From: Chthonomonas sp. UBA2387
GTDB lineage: Bacteria; Armatimonadota; Fimbriimonadia; Fimbriimonadales; Fimbriimonadaceae
NCBI GenBank assembly: GCA_002343445.1
Contig: DDSP01000021.1
Coordinates: 1-49,295 of the forward strand
Direction of reading: 5' to 3'
DNA length: 49,295 nucleotides
A program made the position numbers and the translations under genes. A model generated the notes under the pieces. That model was not told the DNA's origin. It saw nothing but the letters and a program-made list of their open reading frames with translations, and ran no database searches. Shown in pieces: positions 29,671 through 37,929 of the stretch (position 1 is the stretch's first letter; the number at the start of each line of letters is the position of its first letter).

Positions 29671-31767
29671 CTACGAGCCGGAGGCGAAGCCGCCGCCCAC
29701 GATCGCTTGGTCCACCTCGAGGGTGTAGGGCGCGGGGAGCACACGGCCCTGCTGGCGATACGGGCGCACCGCCCGAACCAGCACCTTGACGTCGCCCGTA
29801 CCGCTGACGAAGCGGGCGAAGTCGGCCTTGTTCTGGTAGATGACCTCGTTGTCGTCCGTCGGGCGGAGCGGCGAGGACTTGATGTGCACGTACCGGTTTG
29901 AGTTGTAGTCCCACAGGTACATCATCATCGTCGTGCCGGTCGGGCCGTTGGCTTCGACCCGCACCTGCAGCGCCTGCAGTCCGGCAAGGTCGTGCCCGTC
30001 GAACTTGTAGTCGAACTCGACACCGGCCACCTGACCCACTCGGCCGCCGGAGCGGGACGCGACGCGGACGAAGATGTCTTCGGAGGCAGCGGCATCGCCG
30101 ACCGAGCCGTTGATGCCTCGACCGAAGTACATGCCCATGTTGTAGGGGGCGAAGTCAACGAAGTCGAAGCCCGCCGCATCGGAGATCTTCCACGTGAAGA
30201 TCTCTGTCGTCCAGTCGCCACTGGTCTTGCCGACCTGACCCACGCCCCAGAACACTTGGTCGTCCTCGGGGTCGGTGGTGATCATAAAGTAGTCGCCCCA
30301 TCGGTTGAACCCGGGCCAGCCGTACGTGGTGCCCGATGAACTCTTCAGGACGATTGGGTCGGACATCGTGCCGAGCGGGTCGTTGGCGCGGCGTCCCGCG
30401 AGCATCATGTCGGCCACGATGCCTGCGTTGGACTTCGTGTAGAGCAGCGAGACGTCGCCGTTGCCCGACACGCCGATGGCCGGCATGAAGTTGTAGGAGC
30501 CAGGTGTCCGGACTTCGCCCGACTGCCACAGAGAAGGCGTACCCGTGATGGGCCAATCGCTGGTGTCAATCGCGTACCAGCGAATGTACGTCTCGGACTC
30601 GGTGGCGTTCGTCGTCGTATGAGCGGCGTAGAACTTGCCGTCGCGCCAGACCGCATTCTGCAGCTGGCCAAAGAGCGTATCAAGCAGGCGACCACCCGCC
30701 GATTCTGCCAAGAAGCGCGTGGCGTTGAAGTAGGGCGGAACCGGCACGTCGCGCGCCACCATCGATATGGTGCTTGGTGTCGTCGAGAAAGCATACATGC
30801 GAACGACCGAGTTGGGACTCGCAAAGTCGATCAACGTGGTTCCGCCGTAGATCACATTGGACGTCGGCGATTGCATCTCGGCGATTTGAGCGGCCCAAGA
30901 CTGTTGGTCGTTGAACTTGAAGATGCTCGGCGAACCGCCCGTCAGCATCTGCGACTTGCTCATCGCAATAAATTGCTGCCCAGCGATCGCGGATCCGTCG
31001 TAGGCGATCATGTCGCCCGCGCAAATCACGAAGTCCTTGTTGTATCCCCAACCGGGATAGTCGAACCACATCTCGGTCCCGCCAACGTTCATCTCGTTGT
31101 CGATCTTCCACTTGTACCAAGTGCCCATCGGGTCTTGGTCGTCGGAAACAGCGATGAGGAGGTTGGAAGTCTTGGCGCCTTCGTCAAGGTCGAGGAACAC
31201 CATGAAGAACCGCTGGCTGACCTGATCGTAGAAGACCTTCGGGTCGAACACGAACGTGCCCGCGCCGACCGAGCCAAAGAAACCGCTCGAGCCTTCCGCG
31301 CCCTGTTGGAACAACCGCTGGCCCGTATTCTTGTTGTAGAACGCGAGCGAGGAGTTGACCGTGGCGACGACGTGGTTCGGACCGACGGCGATCGTGGGGT
31401 CGGGCGGATCGTAGCCCGTCATGTCGATGCCGGGGAACATCGACTTCATGTCGTCGATGCGCTTGACCGGCAGGACCTGCCCGGCTCTCAGGCCGTTGTC
31501 GAGGAAGTTCGGGTTGGGCCTCTTGAAGCCAGGGTTCTTGGGCACGCGCCGAATCGGCGTGTACGTCTCGACGATCGGGGGCCAGAACTTGCTGGTCGAC
31601 TCGGCAACCGCGCGCGGACCGACGGTCTCGGACAGCACGGGGAACTTGATCGTCTGGGTGTCCCGGCGGATGTCGGGCCGGCCCTGAGCCGCTGCGCTCG
31701 CGACAAGAGCCGTCGCAAGGACGCTCCATGCGGCGACGCGCGAAGAAACATGGATTGCTTTGAACAT
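29671..31767 (-). CDS. Large exported protein of unknown function
   Basis: A 698-residue protein with a signal peptide (FKAIHVSSRVAAWSVLATALVASAAAQ). Middle region: PDPTIAVGPNHVVATVNSSLAFYNKNTGQRLF, FDPKVFYDQVSQRFFMVFLDLDEG..SNLLIAVSDDQDPMGTWYKW, repeated FxxxAxG-type motifs that suggest a beta-propeller. The last 200 residues carry FDFVDFAPYNMGMYFGRGI and a beta-rich tail. Such proteins recur in planctomycetes and related bacteria as surface proteins; no enzyme motif is seen. Two ATGs (31770 and 31767) follow GAGGA; the second has the better 7-base spacing. A perfect TATAAT lies about 45 bases upstream, so this one has a leader. Confidence 0.85.
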   Translation of the reverse strand: MFKAIHVSSRVAAWSVLATALVASAAAQGRPDIRRDTQTIKFPVLSETVGPRAVAESTSKFWPPIVETYTPIRRVPKNPGFKRPNPNFLDNGLRAGQVLPVKRIDDMKSMFPGIDMTGYDPPDPTIAVGPNHVVATVNSSLAFYNKNTGQRLFQQGAEGSSGFFGSVGAGTFVFDPKVFYDQVSQRFFMVFLDLDEGAKTSNLLIAVSDDQDPMGTWYKWKIDNEMNVGGTEMWFDYPGWGYNKDFVICAGDMIAYDGSAIAGQQFIAMSKSQMLTGGSPSIFKFNDQQSWAAQIAEMQSPTSNVIYGGTTLIDFASPNSVVRMYAFSTTPSTISMVARDVPVPPYFNATRFLAESAGGRLLDTLFGQLQNAVWRDGKFYAAHTTTNATESETYIRWYAIDTSDWPITGTPSLWQSGEVRTPGSYNFMPAIGVSGNGDVSLLYTKSNAGIVADMMLAGRRANDPLGTMSDPIVLKSSSGTTYGWPGFNRWGDYFMITTDPEDDQVFWGVGQVGKTSGDWTTEIFTWKISDAAGFDFVDFAPYNMGMYFGRGINGSVGDAAASEDIFVRVASRSGGRVGQVAGVEFDYKFDGHDLAGLQALQVRVEANGPTGTTMMMYLWDYNSNRYVHIKSSPLRPTDDNEVIYQNKADFARFVSGTGDVKVLVRAVRPYRQQGRVLPAPYTLEVDQAIVGGGFASGS

Positions 31768-31811
31768 CATGGGTTCCTCAAACAGACAGGGCCAAGGGGT
31801 CCCTCATGGCC

Positions 31812-31817
31812 ATTATA
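31812..31817 (-). promoter_or_regulatory. -10 element TATAAT with a leader
   Basis: Perfect TATAAT on the minus strand; predicted transcript start near 31805 gives a leader of about 35 bases with GAGGA (31775-31779). Confidence 0.5.
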
Positions 31818-31887
31818 GCCATTGGACGCCACCCAGCGGAGTCAGGATACTTGAATCATCGGTCACGAACCGCTGATTCGCGGCGGG

Positions 31888-31893
31888 TAGAAT
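31888..31893 (+). promoter_or_regulatory. -10 element TAGAAT before tRNA-Cys
   Basis: TAGAAT lies 15 bases before the first tRNA base, fitting a start about 8 bases upstream of it. No -35 at normal spacing. Confidence 0.4.
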
Positions 31894-31908
31894 CGGGTTT
31901 CAAGCGGC

Positions 31909-31984
31909 GGCGCCGTACCCAAGTGGCTAAGGGAAGGGTCTGCAAAACCCTCATTCAGCGGTTCGAATCCGCTCGGCGCCTCCA
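31909..31984 (+). tRNA. tRNA-Cys (GCA)
   Basis: 76 bases with encoded CCA. Acceptor stem GGCGCCG/CGGCGCC (31909-31915 with 31974-31980); anticodon stem AGGGT/ACCCT around the loop CTGCAAA, anticodon GCA at 31942-31944; T-arm AGCGGTTCGAATCCGCT; discriminator base T (31981), the identity base of tRNA-Cys. The 3' part overlaps the tail of the opposite-strand gene ending at 31951. Confidence 0.96.
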
Positions 31985-32991
31985 CCTTCGAACTTCCGCT
32001 TGATCGCCTGCTCCGCGGCGAATCGCGCCCGCTCCGCCCACGCCGCCCGACCCGGAAGCATGGACCACCGAGTCTGGAACTCTTCGTCCGGTTGCCATCG
32101 GCGCTTGTAACCCTCGTCGCCGCGCAGCATCTCGAATCGCGACAGCCCTTCCCCGATCGCCCGCTCGGCCAGCGCCGCGATCAGCACCGTCCCCGGCGAA
32201 ACCGACCGGTGTGCGGGATCGAAACCCGCCTGATAGAACCAACACGCTCCCGAGGCGGCGAACGCGTACACCGCACCGACGGGCTCGCCCCGACAGAGCA
32301 GCAGGGGCATCCAAACGCCCACGCCCTGGGGGGCGCTCAGGAACCTGCGGTGGAATCGCGACGTCCGACCCCAGAACACGCCGGGCTGCCCCCGCTGCCG
32401 CCAACGCAGCCGATGGAGCCGCTCCAAGGCGTCGTATCCCTGAAGCAAGTCGCTCGCGAACTCGACCGAATACCCTTTGCCCACGAACGCCTTGCGATGC
32501 GGGGCCCGAGCATCGTAGCGGAGGCTCTTGCTCAGCCCGCCCAAGAAGCGGTCGTAGGTGTCTGGGAGGGAGAGCGACAGGCAGGTGGACTGGTCCTCGC
32601 ACTCCCAACCCGCTCCCGCGAGAGCCTCAGCAAAGCGACCCGGGCGCACTTCGGGGACGACCACCGTGGTTCGCAAACGGGCAAGCTCGCCAACGAGCGC
32701 CCCTGTCGCATCGGGACGCCCCGGGTCCAGCAGGGGGTCGAGGAAGTCCGACACGCCGAACCCGGCGGCCCGAACCACGCCGACGCCGAACCAGAGCGGC
32801 AGCCAGGCGCATAAGTCGTCGCCATCCCAGACCGAAAGGACCCGGACCCGACCACTCCGCGCGAACGTCTCCCACCAGGCGGTCTGCCAAGAACGGCTCT
32901 GGAAGGGCGAGCCCGAGGCGCGCGCGTGCAGCACGTCCCATTCGGGTGCGCGGTCCAGCGCTTCCGCCGCTGACAGCCATTCGGTTCGCAT
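31951..32991 (-). CDS. FemAB/CelD-type GNAT-fold acyltransferase (Acetyltransf_6)
   Basis: A 346-residue cytoplasmic protein of the BioF2-like/CelD-FemAB group, implicated in cell-envelope or polysaccharide acylation. MRTEWLSAAEALDRAPEWDVLHARASGSPFQSRSWQTAWWETF is the characteristic N-terminus; the C-terminal GNAT half includes FYQAGFDPAHRSVSPGTVLIAALAERAIGEGLSRFEMLRGDEGYKRRWQP. The ATG at 32991 is preferred (CACAAT 6 bases upstream). Its last 12 codons run through the 3' end of tRNA-Cys on the other strand. Divergent from the GH57 gene. Confidence 0.88.
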   Translation of the reverse strand: MRTEWLSAAEALDRAPEWDVLHARASGSPFQSRSWQTAWWETFARSGRVRVLSVWDGDDLCAWLPLWFGVGVVRAAGFGVSDFLDPLLDPGRPDATGALVGELARLRTTVVVPEVRPGRFAEALAGAGWECEDQSTCLSLSLPDTYDRFLGGLSKSLRYDARAPHRKAFVGKGYSVEFASDLLQGYDALERLHRLRWRQRGQPGVFWGRTSRFHRRFLSAPQGVGVWMPLLLCRGEPVGAVYAFAASGACWFYQAGFDPAHRSVSPGTVLIAALAERAIGEGLSRFEMLRGDEGYKRRWQPDEEFQTRWSMLPGRAAWAERARFAAEQAIKRKFEGGGAERIRTAE

Positions 32992-32997
32992 CGCCTC

Positions 32998-33003
32998 ATT
33001 GTG
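32998..33003 (-). promoter_or_regulatory. -10 element CACAAT
   Basis: CACAAT, 6 bases before the ATG at 32991. Part of a divergent promoter pair with the TACAAT at 33030. Confidence 0.35.
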
Positions 33004-33029
33004 CGCGTTACCGCTGGGCTTAGCTCGGC

Positions 33030-33035
33030 TACAAT
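33030..33035 (+). promoter_or_regulatory. -10 element TACAAT
   Basis: TACAAT ends 5 bases before the ATG at 33041; leaderless arrangement for the GH57 gene. Confidence 0.5.
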
Positions 33036-33040
33036 GAACC

Positions 33041-34750
33041 ATGCCCGTCGGCAGATTCCTGCTGTGCCTCCACTCGCACATGCCCTATGTGCTCTCGCAC
33101 GGCAAATCGCCGCACGGCACCGACTGGATCAACGAGAGCGCGGCCGAGTGCTACCTGCCCATCCTGCACGCCCTCGATAGGCTGCTGCAACAGGACATCC
33201 GGCCGCGCTGGACGATCAACCTCACGCCGATCCTCGCCGAGCAACTCGACGATCCGGCGTTCAAAGACGGCTTCGAAGACTACTGCCAATCCAAGATCGA
33301 CTTCGCCATTGCCGACCAGCGGCGGTTTCAGATCGAGGGGCCGCTTTGGATGGAGGGCCTCGCCCACATGTGGCAGCGGTGGTACACACGGCAACTCGTC
33401 CAGTTCAAGCACCAATGGGGCCGCTCGATCTGCGAGGGCTTCCGCTACTTCCAAGAGCAAGGCAGCATCGAGATCATCACGTGCGGCGCGACGCACGGCT
33501 ATCTCCCCCTGTTGGGCACCGAAGAGTCGGTCCAGGCCCAAGTCAAGCTGGCCGTCTCCAGCCACACCAAGCGCTTCGGCAAGCCCCCGCGCGGCATCTG
33601 GCTCCCCGAATGCGCCTATCGCCCGGCCTACGCGTGGAAGTCGCCCGTCGCCGACGAGGAACCCTGGGCGCGCAAGGGCGTCGAGCATTTCCTCAAAGAG
33701 AACGGCCTCGAGTACTTCTTCGTGGATTCGCACATGATCCGGGGCGGCGCGCCGCTCGGCACCTATGCGGGCAAGTTCCCCCAACTCGCCGAGTTGTTCG
33801 CGCGAAGCGCCAAGTACTTCACCCCGCCGCCCGAGGAGCGCAGCGAGTACGAGCGCTACGCCCTGCCGAACGGTGTCCAACTCTACGCCCGCGACCCCGA
33901 GACCACGGTCAAGGTGTGGTCGGGCGACCACGGCTACCCCGGCGACGCGCGCTACCTCGAGTTCCACAAGCAGTTGTATCCCGGCCGCCTGCGCTACTGG
34001 GCGATCAGCGAGGACAAGCGCGACCTCGGCGCCAAGCGGCCCTACAACCCCTGGGAAGCCTACGAACAAATCCCGAACCACGCCGAGGACTTCGTGCAGA
34101 CCTTGAAGAGCACGTTGGCCCAATATAAAGGCGCCAAGGACCGTACCGGCACGCTGGTCGCCATGTACGACACCGAGCTGTTCGGCCACTGGTGGTGGGA
34201 AGGGCCCGAGTTTCTCTACGAGTGCGCCCTGCGCATGCACAACGACCCCGATCTGCAATGCGTCACGGGGGGCGAACTCCTCGACCTTGAGCCGCCCGCC
34301 GCGACGATCACCCTCCCCGAAGGCTCGTGGGGCGAAGGCGGCTACCACTTCGTGTGGCTCAACGAGGAAAACGCATGGACGTGGCCCAAGCTGCACGCCG
34401 CCCAGAAGGCGATGATCGCCTTGGCACAAGAGTGCCGGACGGGATTGCCCAAGCGCATCGCCGAGCAGTGCGCGCGCGAACTCCTGCTGGCCGAAGCCTC
34501 CGACTGGCAGTTCCTCATCTCGACGAAGTCCGCGCGCGACTACTCCGAGGTCCGCTTCGAAGACCACGTGGACCGTTTTGGCCGCCTGGCCGACCTCGCA
34601 CGCCGAGTCAAGGACGGCTCGCCGCTCACGTTGGGCGAACAGGCGTTCCTAGAAGATTGCGAGCAGAAAGACGCCCCGTTCCCCGAGATCGACCTTGACC
34701 TTTGGGCGGCGCTGGACCACACCCTGGGCAGCGAACTCCACCTCGGCTAG
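33041..34750 (+). CDS. GH57 glycan-branching-enzyme-like protein
   Basis: A 569-residue GH57 enzyme, no signal peptide. Most prokaryotic relatives of this length are 1,4-alpha-glucan branching enzymes in glycogen synthesis. LCLHSHMPYVLSH (motif 1), catalytic nucleophile Glu190 in WLPECAYRP, VKVWSGDHGYPGD and acid/base Asp377 in YDTELFGHWWWEGP are all present. The C-terminal helical part (DUF1957-type; EECARELLLAEASDWQFLI) completes the fold. Its stop overlaps in a CTAG with the convergent membrane-protein gene. No other glycogen gene is in the window. Confidence 0.93.
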   Translation: MPVGRFLLCLHSHMPYVLSHGKSPHGTDWINESAAECYLPILHALDRLLQQDIRPRWTINLTPILAEQLDDPAFKDGFEDYCQSKIDFAIADQRRFQIEGPLWMEGLAHMWQRWYTRQLVQFKHQWGRSICEGFRYFQEQGSIEIITCGATHGYLPLLGTEESVQAQVKLAVSSHTKRFGKPPRGIWLPECAYRPAYAWKSPVADEEPWARKGVEHFLKENGLEYFFVDSHMIRGGAPLGTYAGKFPQLAELFARSAKYFTPPPEERSEYERYALPNGVQLYARDPETTVKVWSGDHGYPGDARYLEFHKQLYPGRLRYWAISEDKRDLGAKRPYNPWEAYEQIPNHAEDFVQTLKSTLAQYKGAKDRTGTLVAMYDTELFGHWWWEGPEFLYECALRMHNDPDLQCVTGGELLDLEPPAATITLPEGSWGEGGYHFVWLNEENAWTWPKLHAAQKAMIALAQECRTGLPKRIAEQCARELLLAEASDWQFLISTKSARDYSEVRFEDHVDRFGRLADLARRVKDGSPLTLGEQAFLEDCEQKDAPFPEIDLDLWAALDHTLGSELHLG

Positions 34751-35997
34751 TCGTTGGGGTTCGACCAGATCAGCATTGCGGCGAACAGCGACGTCGCGAT
34801 GAGCGGCGTCAAGTGCCGTTCGTAAACGAACCCCAGCACATAGGGAACCAAGTACGCGGCGTAGACACCCAGGGTCGCGAGCGCCACCCGTCGAGCCATC
34901 GCGCTCCGTCGCGGCAAGAGCCCCCAGACCACCACGGCCAGTCCGAGCCATTGCGCGAGGCGCGCCACCCACAGCCGATAGTCTTGCCCGATCCGCTCGG
35001 GGACGGGCTCCATGAAGTAGGCGGGCGTCGTCCTGAAAAACATGGCATGGGCCTTGCGCCGGTTCATCTCGGCGACCGCCTCGGGATGGTCGCGCCGGAA
35101 CTCCCAGCCTTCCCGCATCGTGGTGTCGTGAAGGTCCCACTCGTCCTTGTAACTGGTTTGGATCTTGGTCAGCCCGCGTTCGTCCAGCAGGTCGAGATGC
35201 CGCAAGGGATAGTAGTCGAGCGTGTGCGGGTTGTTGGCCTTGTAGAAGTTGGGACCGTTGCCGCTCGACGCATCCCCCCCGATCGCCCAGCGTCCGGTCG
35301 CCTGATAGCCGAACCACCCCCAAGCCAAGCTCGCCGCGACCAATCCGACCATGGGTGCCGCCCGCGAAACGCCTGCCGCCCTCGGCCGCAACAAAGCGAC
35401 CAGAGCCAGCACTCCGGCCACCAAGAGCAACGAACTCTTCAGCAAGACCATCGCCACCAGCAACGACGCCAAGCCGACCACCCGTCCCCGGGTCATTCGA
35501 TCGGCAGGCAGCGTGGCCAGCAAAAGCGCGGCGCAGAGGAGCGGCACGACGTAGCCCTCCTCGAAATCCACGGCGAACAACACCGCCGCATGGGTGGGCA
35601 CCAGAAGAAACACGACCAACGGCACGGCGTAACGCGCACGAAACGCGGAGGACTCGCGTGCGGCCGCGAGCGTCCAAGCCAGAAGCGCCAAAGCGACGGC
35701 GTTCTTGATCAAGTACAGCCACACCGCCTCCCGCCCGAAGAGCGATGCGAAAGCCCCGAGCACTGGAATCAGGGGCATCCGGCTCGTACGGAACTCGATG
35801 GGCCCATACGTGGGATGGTTCTCGAAAACGGCCCGGTAAGTGCCATGCGTGTCCAGTTCGCGAATGTACGCCCCGAAGCCATAGGCCAGATCGTAGAGGT
35901 CGCGCGAACCGGGGTGCCGGATCGCATAGAACCAACCGCCCACCAAGCCGACGAGGACTCCCCCGACCAGCCACTCCCAGTACCTGCCGCGTTCCAT
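34747..35997 (-). CDS. Polytopic membrane protein, glycosyltransferase-like
   Basis: 416 residues with about nine or ten hydrophobic segments (for example EWLVGGVLVGLVGGWFYAI, VAMVLLKSSLLLVAGVLALVALL, LGLAVVVWGLLPR, LIATSLFAAMLIW). An early acidic stretch (GSRDLYDLAYGFGAYIRELDTHGTY) after the first TM and a DFEEGYVVPLL loop resemble the GT39/PMT/ArnT class of lipid-linked-sugar transferases, but no definite motif is present. It starts 5 bases after the VOC gene's stop, so the two are cotranscribed. Confidence 0.75.
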   Translation of the reverse strand: MERGRYWEWLVGGVLVGLVGGWFYAIRHPGSRDLYDLAYGFGAYIRELDTHGTYRAVFENHPTYGPIEFRTSRMPLIPVLGAFASLFGREAVWLYLIKNAVALALLAWTLAAARESSAFRARYAVPLVVFLLVPTHAAVLFAVDFEEGYVVPLLCAALLLATLPADRMTRGRVVGLASLLVAMVLLKSSLLLVAGVLALVALLRPRAAGVSRAAPMVGLVAASLAWGWFGYQATGRWAIGGDASSGNGPNFYKANNPHTLDYYPLRHLDLLDERGLTKIQTSYKDEWDLHDTTMREGWEFRRDHPEAVAEMNRRKAHAMFFRTTPAYFMEPVPERIGQDYRLWVARLAQWLGLAVVVWGLLPRRSAMARRVALATLGVYAAYLVPYVLGFVYERHLTPLIATSLFAAMLIWSNPND

Positions 35998-36002
35998 CGT
36001 CG

Positions 36003-36422
36003 TCAGTGGATGGTCTCGACGGGTTCGCTGAGCAGGACGGCATAGCCGTCGGGATCGGCGACGAGGAAGGTCCGTTCACCCCAGAGGGCGTTTTGAAGCC
36101 CGCGCAGCACGTGGAATCGGCTGAGTTCGATGGCCTTGGCGAGTTCGGCCAAGCCGCTCACCATGAGGTTGATGACCAACCCGCCGCTCCGGTCGAGCGC
36201 CGGGTTCTGTTCGTGTTTGGGTTGTTGGAGCAGGAGGATCTCTGCGGTTCCGGCGAGCAGTCTCGCCACTCGGTGGCCGTCCCACGTGTCGGTGGAGGCC
36301 ACGCGCAAGCCCAGAACGCCGGAGTAAAACTCCAAAGAGCGGTCCAAGTCCGCGACGTCCAAAATGAGCTTTGAGAGGGTGCTGCCCATGGCACGGATAC
36401 CTATGGGCGACTGATTCGCCAT
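36003..36422 (-). CDS. VOC family (glyoxalase/bleomycin-resistance fold) protein
   Basis: 139 residues. TLSKLILDVADLDRSLEFYSGVLGLRVA is the VOC start and WGERTFLVADPDGYAVLLSEP the second half, with the conserved DP-G element; metal-ligand residues are not complete, so the function (metal-dependent dioxygenase, isomerase or ligand-binding) is open. The ATG at 36422 is preferred over 36389 because AGGAGG lies 10 bases upstream. Probably cotranscribed with the following membrane protein gene. Confidence 0.9.
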   Translation of the reverse strand: MANQSPIGIRAMGSTLSKLILDVADLDRSLEFYSGVLGLRVASTDTWDGHRVARLLAGTAEILLLQQPKHEQNPALDRSGGLVINLMVSGLAELAKAIELSRFHVLRGLQNALWGERTFLVADPDGYAVLLSEPVETIH

Positions 36423-36458
36423 CCGCGCAGAGCCTCCTCTATCTTGGATGGATTCGCA

Positions 36459-37085
36459 TCAATTCGTCGTGCCAGGCCCTTTGGAGCCGGGAGTTCCCGC
36501 CCTCCAGATTCGCTCCATCTCGTCCCATGGGGTGAACGGCTCGGAAAGGTCGCGTTTGGCAACGCCCTTCAAGCCCAGCTTCTCCAGCACGTTTCGGTCT
36601 TGCTCCAAACCGGCCAATCGGCCCTCGGGAGTCGCTTCAAGCGCTTGGCTCGGGTGCAGACGACGGTGCTCGAGGTCCCACGCGCGCAACAGCTGAACCA
36701 CCAGGCGGCTGCGCGGACCGTGATCGGTGGGCTCGACGTCGAACATCAGCACGGCCTCGCGTCCTCCGCCTTTCCAATGCACCCGCGCGACGCCCTGCGC
36801 CCCAAGGGCAAAGAGTCGGGTCTCGATCGCGGGCTCGATGTCGTGCCATTGCTTCACTCGAGGCGCCACGAGTTCGGCGACCATCAGCTTGGCTCGCACC
36901 GAGTCCAAGCCGACCAGCGCCAATTCGTCCGGATTCGCATACGCGACCAAGGTCTCCGCGTCGCCGGCGACGAAGGCTTCGGCGATACATAGTGCATGGT
37001 GGTCGAGCCCAGGGGGCCGCTGGTTGGCCGCGACCCACGTCGCGGCCAACCCGAGCGCGGCCAAGGCGCTCCACCCGAGTGGCAT
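36459..37085 (-). CDS. Membrane-anchored protein of the pseudopilin operon, unknown function
   Basis: 208 residues with one N-terminal hydrophobic segment (WSALAALGLAATWVAA) and a large periplasmic domain. HALCIAEAFVAGDAETLVAYANPDELALVGLDSVRAKLMVAELVAPRV is helical; later REAVLMFDVEPTDHGPRSRLVVQLLRAWDLEHRRL reads like a small alpha/beta or NTF2-like domain. No family is recognised. Last gene of the four-gene operon: its ATG overlaps the stop of the Cys-rich protein gene (TGATG), which implies a shared task. Confidence 0.7.
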   Translation of the reverse strand: MPLGWSALAALGLAATWVAANQRPPGLDHHALCIAEAFVAGDAETLVAYANPDELALVGLDSVRAKLMVAELVAPRVKQWHDIEPAIETRLFALGAQGVARVHWKGGGREAVLMFDVEPTDHGPRSRLVVQLLRAWDLEHRRLHPSQALEATPEGRLAGLEQDRNVLEKLGLKGVAKRDLSEPFTPWDEMERIWRAGTPGSKGPGTTN

Positions 37086-37366
37086 CAGCCTTCGCAAGTC
37101 CCACCGCTGCAGTACAGCCCGGAGAAGTAGCGCTTGTAGCGAATCGTTACAGGTTGGCTGCCGCAAAGGGCCGGAGTGCTCTCGCACATGCAGCACCCGC
37201 CCGCAGCCGGGTTGTAGCAAACGAACGACGACGCCCCGTACTCCGTTGGCGAGCAATCGTCTGTGCTCTCGCACGAGCCAGGCGCAAAGTTCCAACTGCA
37301 CGGGAAGGGCGACGCCAAGACGGCGCATCCGACGAGGGTGGCGATCAGGAGTTTCTTCAGTCTCAT
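37085..37366 (-). CDS. Small exported Cys-rich protein
   Basis: 93 residues with a signal peptide (MRLKKLLIATLVGCAVLA) and, in the mature part, ten cysteines within about 75 residues: PFPCSWNFAPGSCESTDDCS, FVCYNPAAGGCCMCEST, ALCGSQ and LYCSGGTCEG. This pattern suggests a disulfide-knotted peptide; no known family matched. Genes on both sides are coupled (stop overlaps the ATG of the anchored protein; start is 5 bases after the pseudopilin's stop). Likely the main product of this operon. Confidence 0.72.
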   Translation of the reverse strand: MRLKKLLIATLVGCAVLASPFPCSWNFAPGSCESTDDCSPTEYGASSFVCYNPAAGGCCMCESTPALCGSQPVTIRYKRYFSGLYCSGGTCEG

Positions 37367-37371
37367 GGGTT

Positions 37372-37929
37372 TCACTCGGCACGCTCCCACCACCGCAGGT
37401 CGCCCCAGTCACCGCGCTTGGTGCGCGCGACGAGGGTCCCGCCTACGGTCAATCCGAAGGCGTGCTTCGTGGTGAGGGGTGCGTGCAAATCGGTGGTCGG
37501 CGCTTTGTGGTTCACGTCCACCACTTCGATGGCGGCCGATTGGACGCGAGCCACGTGGGCGGCGAAATCGGTCCGGGGCGTGGCCGGCTGCCGGTCGACG
37601 GCCATCAGGATATAGCCGACGGCCCCGGGGTTCTGAATGTATTCGTTGGGAGTGCGCGGACAGTGAAGCAGCCGGGGATCGAGCCGGTCGCGAACCGCAA
37701 ACGTCAAGAACGGTGGATAGCCCATCGCCGTCGCCGAACCTTCGGTCGCCCCACCGTGATCCTCGCGGTAGATGGTCAGGGCAAGATGGACCTGCCGGAG
37801 GTTGTTGGCGCAATTCGTCTTGCGGCCACGCTCGACTGCGCCGAACAGAGCGGGAGACACCAACGCCGCAAGCAGAGCGACGATGACGGCGACGACGAGC
37901 AGCTCGACCAACGTGATGCCGCGCCTCAT
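37372..37929 (-). CDS. Type II/IV pseudopilin-like protein
   Basis: 185 residues. MRRGITLVELLVVAVIVALLAALVSP is a prepilin N-terminus: cleavage after Gly4, Glu at +5 (Glu9), then a hydrophobic helix. KTNCANNLRQVHLALTIYREDHGG follows, and HC with PRT(PNEYIQ) near DRLDPRLLHCPRT is the DUF1559-like planctomycete/armatimonad pattern. The C-terminal domain is beta-rich. It is probably a minor pseudopilin for a secretion system not encoded here; a prepilin peptidase must be supplied elsewhere. ATGA overlap with the thioredoxin-like gene upstream. Confidence 0.88.
   Translation of the reverse strand: MRRGITLVELLVVAVIVALLAALVSPALFGAVERGRKTNCANNLRQVHLALTIYREDHGGATEGSATAMGYPPFLTFAVRDRLDPRLLHCPRTPNEYIQNPGAVGYILMAVDRQPATPRTDFAAHVARVQSAAIEVVDVNHKAPTTDLHAPLTTKHAFGLTVGGTLVARTKRGDWGDLRWWERAE

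Noticed and set aside
33029..34567. 512-codon minus-strand frame inside the GH57 gene
   Set aside because: Opposite the catalytic motifs of a clear GH57; no recognisable domain.
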